NCBI RefSeq assembly: GCF_048773025.1 | Contig: NC_133546.1 | Span: 86,123,816 to 86,187,815 of the forward strand | Origin: Camelus bactrianus | Lineage: Eukaryota; Chordata; Mammalia; Artiodactyla; Camelidae | Direction: 5' to 3' | Length of the DNA: 64,000 nt | Shown here: positions 1 to 11,462 of the stretch, piece after piece | Layout of the letters: every line of letters starts with the position of its first letter | Position numbering within the stretch: position 1 is the first letter of the stretch | Position numbers and translations under genes: made by a program | The notes under the pieces: generated by a model | The model's input: only the letters and a program-made list of their open reading frames with translations | What the model was told of the DNA's origin: nothing | The model's database searches: none

Positions 1-32
1 AACCCGTTCCCTTTGTGCTAGATGAACGAACG

Positions 33-59
33 TCTCTCCACCTGCTCAGTTCTGAGAGA
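33..59. other. Overlapping dyads in monomer (example)
   Basis: TCTCTC at 33-38 pairs with GAGAGA at 54-59, and inside it CTCAG at 45-49 pairs with CTGAG at 52-56 across a 2-base centre. The two pairings share bases 54-56, so only one can form fully at a time. Both are retained in most units of the array. Confidence 0.75.
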
Positions 60-138
60 TAAGTGTGTGTGAAAGCCGTCCTTCACCTAGCTTGTTGGGA
101 ACACAAAGTTTCTTTTCAGTTGCAAACTCCACTCCATA

Positions 139-148
139 CATATATATG
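139..148. other. Palindrome CATATATATG (example)
   Basis: Perfect 10-bp self-complementary sequence present in most monomers. Type S monomers (for example near 890 and 10838) instead read CATATATAAGG and lose it. A few right-block units read CATATATATATATG-like longer TA runs. Confidence 0.75.
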
Positions 149-170
149 AGGAGGTTCTAACTCCAACTAG

Positions 171-186
171 GTTTTACAGTGAAAAC
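171..186. other. Dyad GTTTT-ACAGTG-AAAAC (example)
   Basis: Five-base perfect arms (171-175 and 182-186) around a 6-base centre. Conserved in most monomers. Type U and several right-block units read CGTTTTTAC here and type S reads ACACTG in the centre, but the arms are usually kept. Confidence 0.7.
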
Positions 187-1264
187 TGCAGGAACTTCAA
201 CACGGCACTAGGAAACAGACTGAGATACCAGAGTAAAAGTTTCTCCTGCAACCTCTTCCCTTTGTGCTAGATGAACGAACGTCTATCCACATGCTCAGTT
301 CTGAGAGATAAGTATGTGTTTAAGCCGTCCTTCACCTAGCTTGTTGGGAACACAAAGTTTCTTTTCACTTGCAAACTACACTCCATACATATATATGGGG
401 AGGTACAAGCTCCAACTCGGTTTTACAGTGAAAACTGCAGGAACTTCAAACCGTCACTAGGAAACAGACTGAGAAAACAGAGTAAAAGTTTCTCCTCCAA
501 CCCGTTCCTTTTGTGCTAGATGAACGAACGTCTCTCCACATGCTTAGTTCTGAGAGATAAGTATGTGTTTAAGCCGTCCTTCACATAGCTTGTTGGGAAC
601 ACAAAGTTTCTTTTCACTTGAAAACTACACTCCATTCATATATATGGGGAGGTACTAGCTCCAACTCGGTTTTACAGTGAAAATTGCAGGAACATCAAAC
701 CGGCACTAGGAAACAGACTGAGAAACCAGAGAAAAAGTTTCTCCTGCATCCCGTTCCCTTTGTGCTAGATGAACGAACGTCTCTCCAAATGCTCAGTTCT
801 GAGAGATAAGTGTGTGTGAAAGCCGCACTTCACATAGCTTGTTGGGAAAACAAAGTTTCTTTTCACTTGCAAACTCCAAACCATACATATATAAGGTGAG
901 GTACTAGCTCCAACTCGGTTTTACACTGAAAACTGCAGGAACATCAAACCGGCACTAGGAAACAGACTGAGAAACCAGAGAAAAAGTTTCTCCTGCATCC
1001 CGTTCCCTTTGTGCTAGATGAACGAACGTCTCTCCACATGCTCAGTTCTGAGAGATATGTGTGTGTGAAAGCCGTCCTTCACCTAGCTTGTTGGGAACGC
1101 AAAGTTTCTTTTCACTTGCAAACTCCACTCCATACATATATATGGGGAGGTACTAGCTCCAACTCGGTTTTACAGTGAAAACTGCAGGAACTTCAAACCG
1201 GCACTAGGAAACAGACTGAGAAACCAGAGTAAAATTTCTCCTGCAACCCGTTCCCTTTGTGCTA

Positions 1265-2011
1265 GATGAACGAACGTCTCTCCACCTGCTCAGTTTTGAG
1301 AGATAAGTGTGTGTGAAAGCCGTCCTTCACCTAGCTTGTTGGGAACACAAAGTTTCTTTTCAGTTGCAAACTCCACTCCATACATATATATGAGGAGGTT
1401 CTAACTCCAACTAGGTTTTACAGTGAAAACTGCAGGAACTTCAACACGGCACTAGGAAACAGACTGAGATACCAGAGTAAAAGTTTCTCCTGCAACCTCT
1501 TCCCTTTGTGCTAGATGAACGAACGTCTATCCACATGCTCAGTTCTGAGAGATAAGTATGTGTTTAAGCCGTCCTTCACCTAGCTTGTTGGGAACACAAA
1601 GTTTCTTTTCACTTGCAAACTACACTCCATACATATATATGGGGAGGTACAAGCTCCAACTCGGTTTTACAGTGAAAACTGCAGGAACTTCAAACCGGCA
1701 CTAGGAAACAGACTGAGAAAACAGAGTAAAAGTTTCTCCTCCAACCCGTTCCTTTTGTGCTAGATGAACGAACGTCTCTCCACATGCTTAGTTCTCTGAG
1801 ATAAGTATGTGTTTAAGCCGTCCTTCACATAGCTTGTTGGGAACACAAAGTTTCTTTTCACTTGCAAACTACACTCCATACATATATATGGGGAGGTACT
1901 AACTCCAACTCGGTTTTACAGTGAAAATTGCAGGAACATCAAACCGGCACTAGGAAACAGACTGAGAAACCAGAGAAAAAGTTTCTCCTGCATCCCGTTC
2001 CCTTTGTGCTA
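1265..2011 (+). repeat. P-Q-R triplet, tandem copy 1
   Basis: Units at 1265 (P), 1514 (Q) and 1763 (R). It shares with the next triplet the rare forms CAGTTTTGAG in P, CAACACGGC in P and CTTAGTTCTCTGAG in R. That marks a direct 747-bp duplication. Confidence 0.85.
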
Positions 2012-2757
2012 GATGAACGAACGTCTCTCCACCTGCTCAGTTTTGAGAGATAAGTGTGTGTGAAAGCCGTCCTTCACCTAGCTTGTTGGGAACACAAAGT
2101 TTCTTTTCAGTTGCAAACTCCACTCCATACATATATATGAGGAGGTTCTAACTCCAACTAGGTTTTACAGTGAAAACTGCAGGAACTTCAACACGGCACT
2201 AGGAAACAGACTGAGATACCAGAGTAAAAGTTTCTCCTGCAACCTCTTCCCTTTGTGCTAGATGAACGAACGTCTATCCACATGCTCAGTTCTGAGAGAT
2301 AAGTATGTGTTTAAGCCGTCCTTCACCTAGCTTGTTGGGAACACAAAGTTTCTTTTCACTTGCAAACTACACTCCATACATATATATGGGGAGGTACAAG
2401 CTCCAACTCGGTTTTACAGTGAAAACTGCAGGAACTTCAAACCGGCACTAGGAAACAGACTGAGAAAACAGAGTAAAAGTTTCTCCTCCAACCCGTTCCT
2501 TTTGTGCTAGATGAACGAACGTCTCTCCACATGCTTAGTTCTCTGAGATAAGTATGTGTTAAGCCGTCCTTCACATAGCTTGTTGGGAACACAAAGTTTC
2601 TTTTCACTTGCAAACTACACTCCATACATATATATGGGGAGGTACTAGCTCCAACTCGGTTTTACAGTGAAAATTGCAGGAACATCAAACCGGCACTAGG
2701 AAACAGACTGAGAAACCAGAGAAAAAGTTTCTCCTGCATCCCGTTCCCTTTGTGCTA
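2012..2757 (+). repeat. P-Q-R triplet, tandem copy 2
   Basis: Units at 2012, 2261 and 2510. Immediate repeat of the preceding triplet with the same private variants. It has one further base lost in the R unit (GTGTTAAGCC in place of GTGTTTAAGCC). Confidence 0.85.
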
Positions 2758-3751
2758 GATGAACGAACGTCTCTCCACATGCTCAGTTCTGAGAGATATG
2801 TGTGTGTGAAAGCCGTCCTTCACCTAGCTTGTTGGGAACGCAAAGTTTCTTTTCACTTGCCAACTCCACTCCATACATATATATGGGGTGGTACTAGCTC
2901 CAACTAGGTTTTACAGTGAAAACTGCAGGAACTTCAAACTGGCACTAGGAAACAGACAGAGAAAACAGAGTAAAATTTCTCCTGCAACCCGTTCCCTTTG
3001 TGCTAGATGAACGAACGTCTCTCCACATGCTCAGTTCTGAGAGATAATTGTGTGCGAAAGCCGTACTTCATCTAGATTGTTGGGAACACAAAGTTTCTTT
3101 TCAGTTGCAAACTGCACTCCATACATATATATGGGGAGGTTCTAGCTCCAACGCGTTTTTACAGTGAAAAATGCAGGAACTTCAAACTGGCACGAGGAAA
3201 CAGACTGAGAAACCAGAGTAAAATTTTCTCCTGCAACCCATTCCCTTTGTGCTAGATGAACGAACGTCTCTCCAAATGCTCAGTTCTGAGAGATAAGTGT
3301 GTGTGAAAGCCGCACTTCACATAGCTTGTTGGGAAAACAAAGTTTCTTTTCACTTGCAAATTCCAAACCATAGATATATAAGGTGAGGTACTAGCTCCAA
3401 CTCGGTTTTACACTGAAAACTGTAGGAAAATCAAACCGGCACTAGGAAACAGACTGAGAAACCAGAGAAAAAGTTTCTCCTGCATCCCGTTCCCTTTGTG
3501 CTAGATGAACGAACGTCTCTCCACATGCTCATTTCTGAGAGATATGTGTGTGTGAAAGCCGTCCTTCACCTAGCTTGTTGGGAACGCAAAGTTTCTTTTC
3601 ACTTGCAAACTCCACTCCATACATATATATGGGGAGGTACTAGCTCCAACTCGGTTTTACAGTGAAAACTGCAGGAACTTCAAACCGGCACTAGGAAACA
3701 GACTGAGAAACCAGAGTAAAATTTCTCCTGCAACCCGTTCCCTTTGTGCTA
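2758..3751 (+). repeat. Monomers T-U-S-T
   Basis: Units at 2758 (T), 3006 (U, with ACGCGTTTTT), 3255 (S) and 3504 (T). The second T leads into the U-V-S-T cassette that follows. No gene or foreign sequence is present. Confidence 0.75.
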
Positions 3752-5989
3752 GATGAACGAATGTCTCTCCACCTGCTCAGTTCTGAGAGAAAAGTGTGTG
3801 CGAAAGCCGTACTTCAACTAGATTGTTGGGAACACAAAGTTTCTTTTCAGTTGCAAACTGCACTTCATATATATATATGGGGAGGTTCTAGCTCCAACTC
3901 GTTTTTACAGTGAAAAATGCAGGAACTTCAAACCGGCAGTAGGAAACAGACTGAGAAACCAGAGAAAAAGTTTCTCCTGCAACCCGTTCCCTTTGTGCTA
4001 GATGAACGAACGTCTCTCCACATGCTCAGTTCTGAGAGATAAGTGTGTGTGAAAGCCGTCCTTCACCTAGCTTGTTGGGAACACAAAGTTTCTTTTCAGT
4101 TGCAAACTCCACTCCATACATATATATGGGGAAGTTCTAACTCCAACTCAGTTTTACAGTGAAAACTGCAGGAATTTCAAACCGGCACTAGGAAACAGAC
4201 TGAGAAACCAGAGTAATAGATTCTCCTGCAACCCATTCCCTTTGTGCTAGATGAACGAACGTCTCTCCAAATGCTCAGTTCTGAGAGATAAGTGTGTGTG
4301 AATGCCGCACTTCACATAGCTTGTTGGGAAAAGGAAGTTTCTTTTCACTTGCAAACTCCAAACCATACATATATAAGGTGAGGTCCTAGCTCCAACTCGG
4401 TTTTACACTGAAAATTGCAGGAACATCAAACCGGCACTAGGAAACAGACTGAGAAACCAGAGAAAAAGTTTCTCCTGAATCCCGTTCCCTTTGTGCTAGA
4501 TGAACGAACGTCTCTCCACATGCTCAGTTCTGAGAGATATGTGTGTGTGAAAGCCGTCCTTCACCTAGCTTGTTGGGAACGCAAAGTTTCTTTTCACTTG
4601 CAAACTCCACTCCATACATATATATGGGGAGGTACTAGCTCCAACTCGGTTTTACAGTGAAAACTGCAGGAACTTCAAACCGGCACTAGGAAACAGACTG
4701 AGAAACCAGAGTAAAATTTCTCCTGCAACCCGTTCCCTTTGTGCTAGATGAACGAACGTCTCTCCACCTGCTCAGTTCTGAGAGATAATTGTGTGTGAAA
4801 GCCGTCCTTCACCTAGCTTGTTGGGAACACAAAGTTTCTTTTCAGTTGCAAACACCACTCCATACATATATATGAGGAGGTTCTAACTCCAACTCGGTTT
4901 TACAGTGAAAACTGCAGGAACTTCAACCCGGCACTAGGAAACAGACTGAGATACCAGAGTAAAAGTTTCTCCTGCAACCTGTTCCCTTTGTGCTAGATGA
5001 ACGAACGTCTATCCACATGCTCAGTTCTGAGAGATAAGTATGTGTTTAAGCCGTCCTTCACCTAGCTTGTTGGGAACACAAAGTTTCTTTTCAGTTGCAA
5101 ACTACACTCCATACATATATATGGGGAGGTACAAGCTCCAACTCGGTTTTACAGTGAAAACTGCAGGAACTTCAAACCGGCACTAGGAAACAGACTGAGA
5201 AACCAGAGAAAAAGTTTCTCCTCCAACCCGTTCCTTTTGTGCTAGATGAACGAACGTCTCTCCACATGCTCAGTTCTGAGAGATAAGTATGTGTTTAAGC
5301 CGTCCTTCACATAGCTTGTTGGGAACACAAAGTTTCTTTTCACTTGCAAACTACACTCCATACATATATATGGGGAGGTACTAGCTCCAACTCGGTTTTA
5401 CAGTGAAAACTGCAGGAACATCAAACCGGCACTAGGAAACAGACTGAGAAACCAGAGAAAAAGTTTCTCCTGCAACCCGTTCCCTTTGTGCTAGATGAAC
5501 GAACGTCTCTCCACATGCTCAGTTCTGAGAGATATGTGTGTGTGAAAGCCGTCCTTCACCTAGCTTGTTGGGAACACAAAGTTTCTTTTCACTTGTAATC
5601 TCCACTCCATACATATATATGGGGTGGTACTAGCTCCAACTCGGTGTTACAGTAAAAACTGCAGGAACTTCAATCCGGCACTAGGAAACAGACTGAGTAA
5701 ACAGAGTAAAAGTTTCTCCTGCAACCCGTTCCATTTGTGCAAGATGAACGAACGTCTCTCCACATGCTCCTTTCTGAGAGATAAGTGTGTGGGAAAGCCG
5801 TCCTTCACATAGCTTGGTGGGAACACATAGTTCTTTTCACTTGCAAACTCCAATCCATACATATATATGGGGAGGTTCTAGCTCCAACTCGGTTTTACAG
5901 TGAAAACTGCAGGAACTTCAAACCGGCACTAGGAAACAGACTGAGAAACCAGAGTAAAATTTCTCCTGCAAACCGTTCCCTTTGTGCTA
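3752..5989 (+). repeat. Nine-monomer cassette U-V-S-T-P-Q-R-T'-W, copy 1
   Basis: Units at 3752, 4001, 4250, 4499, 4747, 4996, 5245, 5494 and 5743. The same nine types in the same order recur 8,955 bp downstream. Rare shared variants confirm homology, such as GAGTAATAGATTC near 4212 and GGGAAAAGGAAG near 4327. The W unit starts with CAAGATGAACG in place of CTAGATGAACG. Confidence 0.85.
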
Positions 5990-6486
5990 GATGAACGAAC
6001 GTCTCTCCACCTGCTCAGTTCTGAGAGATAAGTGTGTGTGAAAGCCGTCCTTCACCTAGCTTGTTGGGAACACAAAGTTTCTTTTCAGTTGCAAACTCCA
6101 CTCCATACATATAAATGAGGAGGTTCTAACTCCAACTCGGTTTTACAGTGAAAACTGCAGGAACTTCAACCCGGCACTAGGAAACAGACTGAGATACCAG
6201 AGTAAAAGTTTCTCCTGCAACCTGTTCCCTTTGTGCTAGATGAACGAACGTCTATCCACATGCTCAGTTCTGAGAGATAAGTATGTGTTTAAGCCGTCGT
6301 ACACCTAGCTTGTTGGGAACGCAAAGTTTCTTTTCACTTGCAAACTACTCTCCATACATATATATGGGGAGGTACTAGCTCCAACTCGGTTTTACAGTGA
6401 AAACTGCAGGAACTTCAAACCGGCACTAGGAAACAGACTGAGAAACCAGAGTAAAATTTCTCCTGCAACCCGTTCCCTTTGTGCTA
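5990..6486 (+). repeat. P unit followed by Q/T hybrid monomer
   Basis: 5990-6238 is a P unit with CATATAAATGAGG. The unit at 6239-6486 begins as Q (CTATCCACATG, TATGTGTTTAAG) but then carries T markers: GAACGCAAAG near 6319, GGTACTAGCTCC near 6372 and the TAAAATTTCTCC tail near 6453. An intermediate CTACTCTCC is neither pure Q nor pure T. The switch lies after about 6306 and before about 6325. Confidence 0.75.
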
Positions 6487-7233
6487 GATGAACGAACGTC
6501 TCTCCACCTGCTCAGTTCTGAGAGATAAGTGTGTGTGAAAGCCGTCCTTCACCTAGCTTGTTGGGAACACAAAGTTTCTTTTCAGTTGCAAACTCCACTC
6601 CATACATATATATGAGGAGGTTCTAACTCCAACTCGGTTTTACAGTGAAAACTGCAGGAACTTCAACCCGGCACTAGGAAACAGACTGAGATACCAGAGT
6701 AAAAGTTTCTCCTGCAACCTGTTCCCTTTGTGCTAGATGAACGAACGTCTATCCACATGCTCAGTTCTGAGAGATAAGTATGTGTTTAAGCCGTCCTTCA
6801 CCTAGCTTGTTGGGAACACAAAGTTTCTTTTCACTTGCAAACTACACTCCATACATATATATGGGGAGGTACAAGCTCCAACTCGGTTTTACAGTGAAAA
6901 CTGCAGGAACTTCAAACCGGCACTAGGAAACAGACTGAGAAACCAGAGTAAAAGTTTCTCCTCCAACCCGTTCCTTTTGTGCTAGATGAACGAACGTCTC
7001 TCCACATGCTCAGTTCTGAGAGTTAAGTATGTTTTTAAGCCGTCCTTCACATAGCTTGTTGGGAACACAAAGTTTCTTTTCACTTGCAAACTACACTCCA
7101 TACATATATATGGGGAGGTACTAGCTCCAACTCGGTTTTACAGTGAAAAATGCAGGAACTTCAAACCGGCACTAGGAAACAGACTGAGAAACCAGAGTAA
7201 AAGTTCCTCCTGAAAACCGTTCCATTTGTGCTA
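6487..7233 (+). repeat. P-Q-R triplet
   Basis: Units at 6487, 6736 and 6985. The R unit reads GAGAGTTAAGTATG and TTTTTAAGCC, small private changes. A clean long hairpin (GAGAAAC / GTTTCTC) lies at 6937-6960 in the Q unit of this copy. Confidence 0.8.
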
Positions 7234-7980
7234 GATGAACGAACGTCTCTCCACATGCTCAGTTCTGAATGAAAAGTGTGTGTGAAATCCGTCCTTCACC
7301 TAGCTTGTTGGGAACACAAAGTTTCTTTTCAGTTACAAATTCCAATCCATAAATATATATGGGGAGGTAATAGCTCCAACTCTGTTTTACAGTGAAAACT
7401 GTAGGAACTTCAAACCGGCATTAGGAAACAGACTGAGAAACCAGAATAAATGTTTCTCCTGCAGCCCGTTTCCTTTGTGCTAGATGAAAGAACGTCTCTC
7501 CACATACTCATTTCTGAGAGATAAGTGTGTGCGAAAGCCGTCCTTCACCTAGCTTGTTGGGAACACAAAGTTTCTTTTCAGTTGCAATCTCCAATCCATA
7601 CATATATATGGGGATTAACTAGCTCCAACTCGGTTTTACAGTGAAAACTGAAGGAACTTCAAAACGGCACTAGGAAACAGACTGAGAAACCAGAGTAAAT
7701 GTTTCTCCTGCAACCCGTTCCCTTAGTGCTAGATGAACGAACGTCTCTCCACATGCTCAGTTCTGAGAGAATAATGTGTGTGAAATCCGTACTTCACCTA
7801 GCTTGTAGGGAACACAAAGTTTCTTTTCAGTTGCAAACTCCACTCCATACATATATATGGGGAAGTTCTAACTCCAACTCAGTTTTACAGTGAAAACTGC
7901 AGGAACTTCAAACCGGCACTAGGAAACAGACTGAGAAACCAGAGTAAAAGTTTCTCCTGCAACACGTTCCCTTTGTGCTA
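7234..7980 (+). repeat. X cassette (three divergent monomers), copy 1
   Basis: Units at 7234, 7483 and 7732. Markers are AAATCCGTCC in the first, GATGAAAGAACG with CACATACTCA and GGGGATTAACTAGC in the second, and CCCTTAGTGCTAG with AAATCCGTACTTC and CTTGTAGGGAAC in the third. The trio recurs at 9971 and 15196. Here it is followed by T' (7981) and W (8230). Confidence 0.85.
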
Positions 7981-8477
7981 GATGAACGAACGTCTCTCCA
8001 CATGCTCAGTTCTGAGAGATATGTGTGTGTGAAAGCCGCACTTCACCTAGCTTGTTGGGAACACAAAGTTTCTTTTCACTTGTAATCTCCACTCCATACA
8101 TATATATGGGGTGGTACTAGCTCCAACTCGGTTTTACAGTAAAAACTGCAGGAACTTCAATCCGGCACTAGGAAACAGACTGAGTAAACAGAGTAAAAGT
8201 TTCTCCTGCAACCCGTTCCATTTGTGCAAGATGAACGAACGTCTCTCCACATGCTCAGTTCTGAGAGATAAGTGTGTGGGAAAGCCGTCCTTCACATAGC
8301 TTGGTGGGAACACATAGTGTCTTTTCACTTGCAAACTCCAATCCATACATATATATGGGGAGGTACTACCTCCAACTCGGTTTTACAGTGAAAACTGCAG
8401 GAACTTGAAACCGGCACTAGGAAACAGACTGAGAAACCAGAGTAAAATTTCTCCTGCAACCCGTTCCCTTTGTGCTA
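7981..8477 (+). repeat. T'-W pair, copy 2
   Basis: Units at 7981 and 8230. T' has CTTGTAATCTCC and GGGGTGGTAC. W has CAAGATGAACG, GTGTGGGAAAGCC and TTGGTGGGAAC. The pair also occurs at 5494-5989 and 14449-14946, offsets of 2,487 and 6,468 bp (10 and 26 monomers). Confidence 0.85.
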
Positions 8478-9223
8478 GATGAACAAACGTCTCTCCACCT
8501 GCTCAGTTCTGAGAGATAAGTGTGTGTGAAAGCGGTCCTTCACCTAGCTTGTTGGGAACACAAAGTTTCTTTTCAGTTGCAAACTCCACTCCATACATAT
8601 AAATGAGGAGGTTCTAACTCCAACTCGGTTTTACAGTGATAACTGCAGGAACTTCAACCCGGCACTAGGAAACAGACTGAGATACCAGAGTAAAAGTTTC
8701 TCCTGCAACCTGTTCCCTTTGTGCTAGATGAACGATCGTCTATCCACATGCTCAGTTCTGAGAGATAAGTATGTGTTTAAGCCGTCGTTCACCTAGCTTG
8801 TTGGGAACACAAAGTTTCTTTTCACTTGCAAACTACACTCCATACATATATATGGGGAGGTACAAGCTCCAACTCGGTTTTACAGTGAAAACTGCAGGAA
8901 CTTCAAACCGGCACTAGGAAACAGACTGAGAAAACAGAGTAAAAGTTTCTCCTGCATCCCGTTCCCTTTGTGCTAGATGAACGAACGTCTCTCCACATGC
9001 TCAGTTCTGAGAGATATGTGTGTGTGAAAGCCGTCCTTCACCTAGCTTGTTGGGAACGCAAAGTTTCTTTTCACTAGCAAACTCTACTCCATACATATAT
9101 ATGGGGAGGTACTAGCTCCAACTCGGTTTTACAGTGAAAACTGCAGGAACTTCAAACCGGCACTAGGAAACAGACTGAGAAACCAGAGTAAAATTTCTCC
9201 TGCAACCCGTTCCCTTTGTGCTA
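8478..9223 (+). repeat. P, Q/R junction monomer, T
   Basis: Unit 8478 is P (with CATATAAATGAGG). Unit 8727 is Q through GGTACAAGCTCC and GAGAAAACAG, but its last bases read CTGCATCCC, as R does. This implies loss of an R unit by recombination near 8930-8957. Unit 8976 is T. Confidence 0.65.
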
Positions 9224-9970
9224 GATGAACGAAAGTCTCTCTACCTGCTCAGTTCTGAGAGATAAGTGTGTGTGAAAGCCGTCCTTCACCTAGCTTGTTG
9301 GGAACACAAAGTTTCTTTTCAGTTGCAAACTCCACTCCATACATATATATGAGGAGGTTCTAACTCCAACTCGGTTTTACAGTGAAAACTGCAGGAACTT
9401 CAACCCGGCACTAGGAAACAGACTGAGATACCAGAGTAAAAGTTTCTCCTGCAACCTGTTCCCTTTGTGCTAGATGAACGAACGTGTATCCACATGCTCA
9501 GTTCTGAGAGATAAGTATGTGTTTAAGACGTCCTTCACCTAGCTTGTTGGGAACACAAAGTTTCTTTTCACTTGCGAACTACACTCCATACATATATATG
9601 GGGAGGTACAAGCTCCAACTCGGTTTTACAGTGAAAACTGCAGGAACTTCAAACCGGCACTAGGAAACAGACTGAGAAACCAGAGTAAAAGTTTCTCCTC
9701 CAACCCGTTCCATTTGTGCTAGATGAACGAACGTCTCTCCACATGCTCAGTTCTGAGAGATAAGTATGTGTTTAAGCCGTCCTTCACATAGCTTGTTGGG
9801 AACACAAAGTTTCTTTTCACTTGCAAACTACACTCCATACATATATATGGGGAGTTACTAGCTCCAACTCGGTTTTACAGTGAAAAATGCAGGAACTTCA
9901 AACCGGCACTAGGAAACAGACTGAGAAACCAGAGTAAAAGTTCCTCCTGCAAACCGTTCCATTTGTGCTA
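9224..9970 (+). repeat. P-Q-R triplet
   Basis: Units at 9224, 9473 and 9722. Small private changes include CGAAAGTCTCTC in P, CGTGTATCC in Q and GGGGAGTTAC in R. Confidence 0.8.
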
Positions 9971-11462
9971 GGTGAACGAACGTCTCTCCACATGCTCAGT
10001 TCTGAGAGAAAAGTGTGTGTGAAATCCGTCCTTCACCTAGCTTGTTGGGAACACAAAGTTTCTTTTCAGTTGCAAACTCCAATCCATAAATATATACGGG
10101 GAGGTAATAGCTCCAACTCTGTTTTACAATGAAAACTGTAGGAACTTCAAACCGGCATTAGTAAACAGACTGAGAATCAAGAATAAATGTTTCTCCTGCA
10201 GCCAGTTTCCTTTGTGCTAGATGAAAGAACGTCTCTCCACATACTCAGTTCTGAGAGATAAGTGTGTGTGATAGCCGTCCTTCACCTAGCTTGTTGGGAA
10301 CACAAAGTTTCTTTTCAGTTGCAATCTCTAATCCATACATATATATGGGGATTAACTAGCACCAACTCGGTTTTACAGAGAAAACTGAAGGAACTTCAAA
10401 ACGGCACTAGGAAACAGACTGAGAAACCAGAGTAAATGTTTCCCCTGCAACCCGTTCCCTTAGTGCTAGATGAACGAACGTCTCTCCACATGCTCAGTTC
10501 TGAGAGAAAAATGTGTGTGAAATCCGTACTTCACCTAGCTTGTAGGGAACACAAAGTTTCTTTTCAGTTGCAAACTCCACTCCATACATATATATGGGGA
10601 AGTTCTAACTCCAACTCAGTTTTACAGTGAAAACTGCAGGAACATCAAACCGGCACTAGGAAACAGACTGAGAAACCAGAGTAAAAGTTTCTCCTGCAAC
10701 CCATTCCCTTTGTGCTAGATGAACGAACGTCTCTCCAAATGCTCAGTTCTGAGAGATAAGTGTGTGTGAAAGCCGCACTTCACATAGCTTGTTGGGAAAA
10801 CAAAGTTTCTTTTCACTTGCAAACTCCAAACCATACATATATAAGGTGAGGTACTAGCTCCAACTCGGTTTTACACTGAAAACTGCAGGAACATCAAACC
10901 GGCACTAGGAAACAGACTGAGAAACCAGAGAAAAAGTTTCTCCTGCATCCCGTTCCCTTTGTGCTAGATGAACGAACGTCTCTCCACATGCTCAGTTCTG
11001 AGAGATATGTGTGTGTGAAAGCCGTCCTTCACCTAGCTTGTTGAGAACGCAAAGTTTCTTTTCACTGGCAAACTCCACTCCATACATATATATGGGGAGG
11101 TACTAGCTCCAACTCGGTTTTACAGTGAAAACTGCAGGAACTTCAAACCGGCACTAGGAAACAGACTGAGAAACCAGAGTAAAATTTCTCCTGCAACCGG
11201 TTCCCCTTGTGCTAGATGAATGAACGTCTCTCCACCTGCTCAGTTCTGAGAGAAAATTTGTGCGAAAGCCGTACTTCATCTAGATTGTTGGGAACACAAA
11301 GTTTCTTTTCAGTTGCAAACTGCACTTCATACATATATATGGGGAGGTTCTAGCTCCAACTCGTTTTTACAGTGAAAACTGCAGAAACTTCAAACCGGCA
11401 CTAGGAAACAGACTGAGAAACCAGAGTAAAAGTTTCTCCTGCAACCCATTCCCTTTGTGCTA
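9971..11462 (+). repeat. X cassette plus S-T-U, copy 2
   Basis: Units at 9971, 10220 and 10469 (X trio), 10718 (S), 10967 (T) and 11215 (U, with a 2-base deletion giving GAAAATTTGTGCG). The six units match 15196-16687 at an offset of 5,225 bp (21 monomers). Confidence 0.8.

Larger units (their letters stand above)
21..269 (+). repeat. Reference monomer (type P) with unit landmarks
   Basis: First complete unit, used here to define the phase. Landmarks in order: GATGAACGAACG at the start; a CTCAG-TT-CTGAG dyad at 45-56; a short GTGTGTG run; TTGTTGGGAACAC; the palindrome CATATATATG at 139-148; GTTTTACAGTGAAAAC at 171-186; a PstI site CTGCAG in most units; CCGG; CACTAGGAAACAGACTGAG; a TTTCTCCTGCAAC tail; and CCCTTTGTGCTA before the next unit. 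Type P is recognised by CCACCTGCTCAG, GAGGAGGTTCTAACTCC and GAGATACCAG. The choice of unit start is arbitrary. Confidence 0.9.
21..767 (+). repeat. P-Q-R triplet, copy at left edge
   Basis: Three monomers starting at 21 (P), 270 (Q) and 519 (R). It shares the rare variant CAACACGGC (198) with the copies at 1442 and 2189, so it belongs to the same recent subfamily. An S unit at 768 and a T unit at 1017 separate it from the next triplet, giving a 5-monomer, 1,244-bp offset. Confidence 0.8.

Noticed and set aside
80-97. CENP-B-box-like site around TTGTTGGGAACAC
   Set aside because: It aligns with about 10 of 17 box positions by eye, but the essential TTCG and CGGG cores are absent in all monomer types inspected.
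139-148. TATA box / promoter at the CATATATATG site
   Set aside because: The TA-rich palindrome is in nearly every monomer with no initiator, downstream gene or terminator; no evidence of a promoter beyond base composition.
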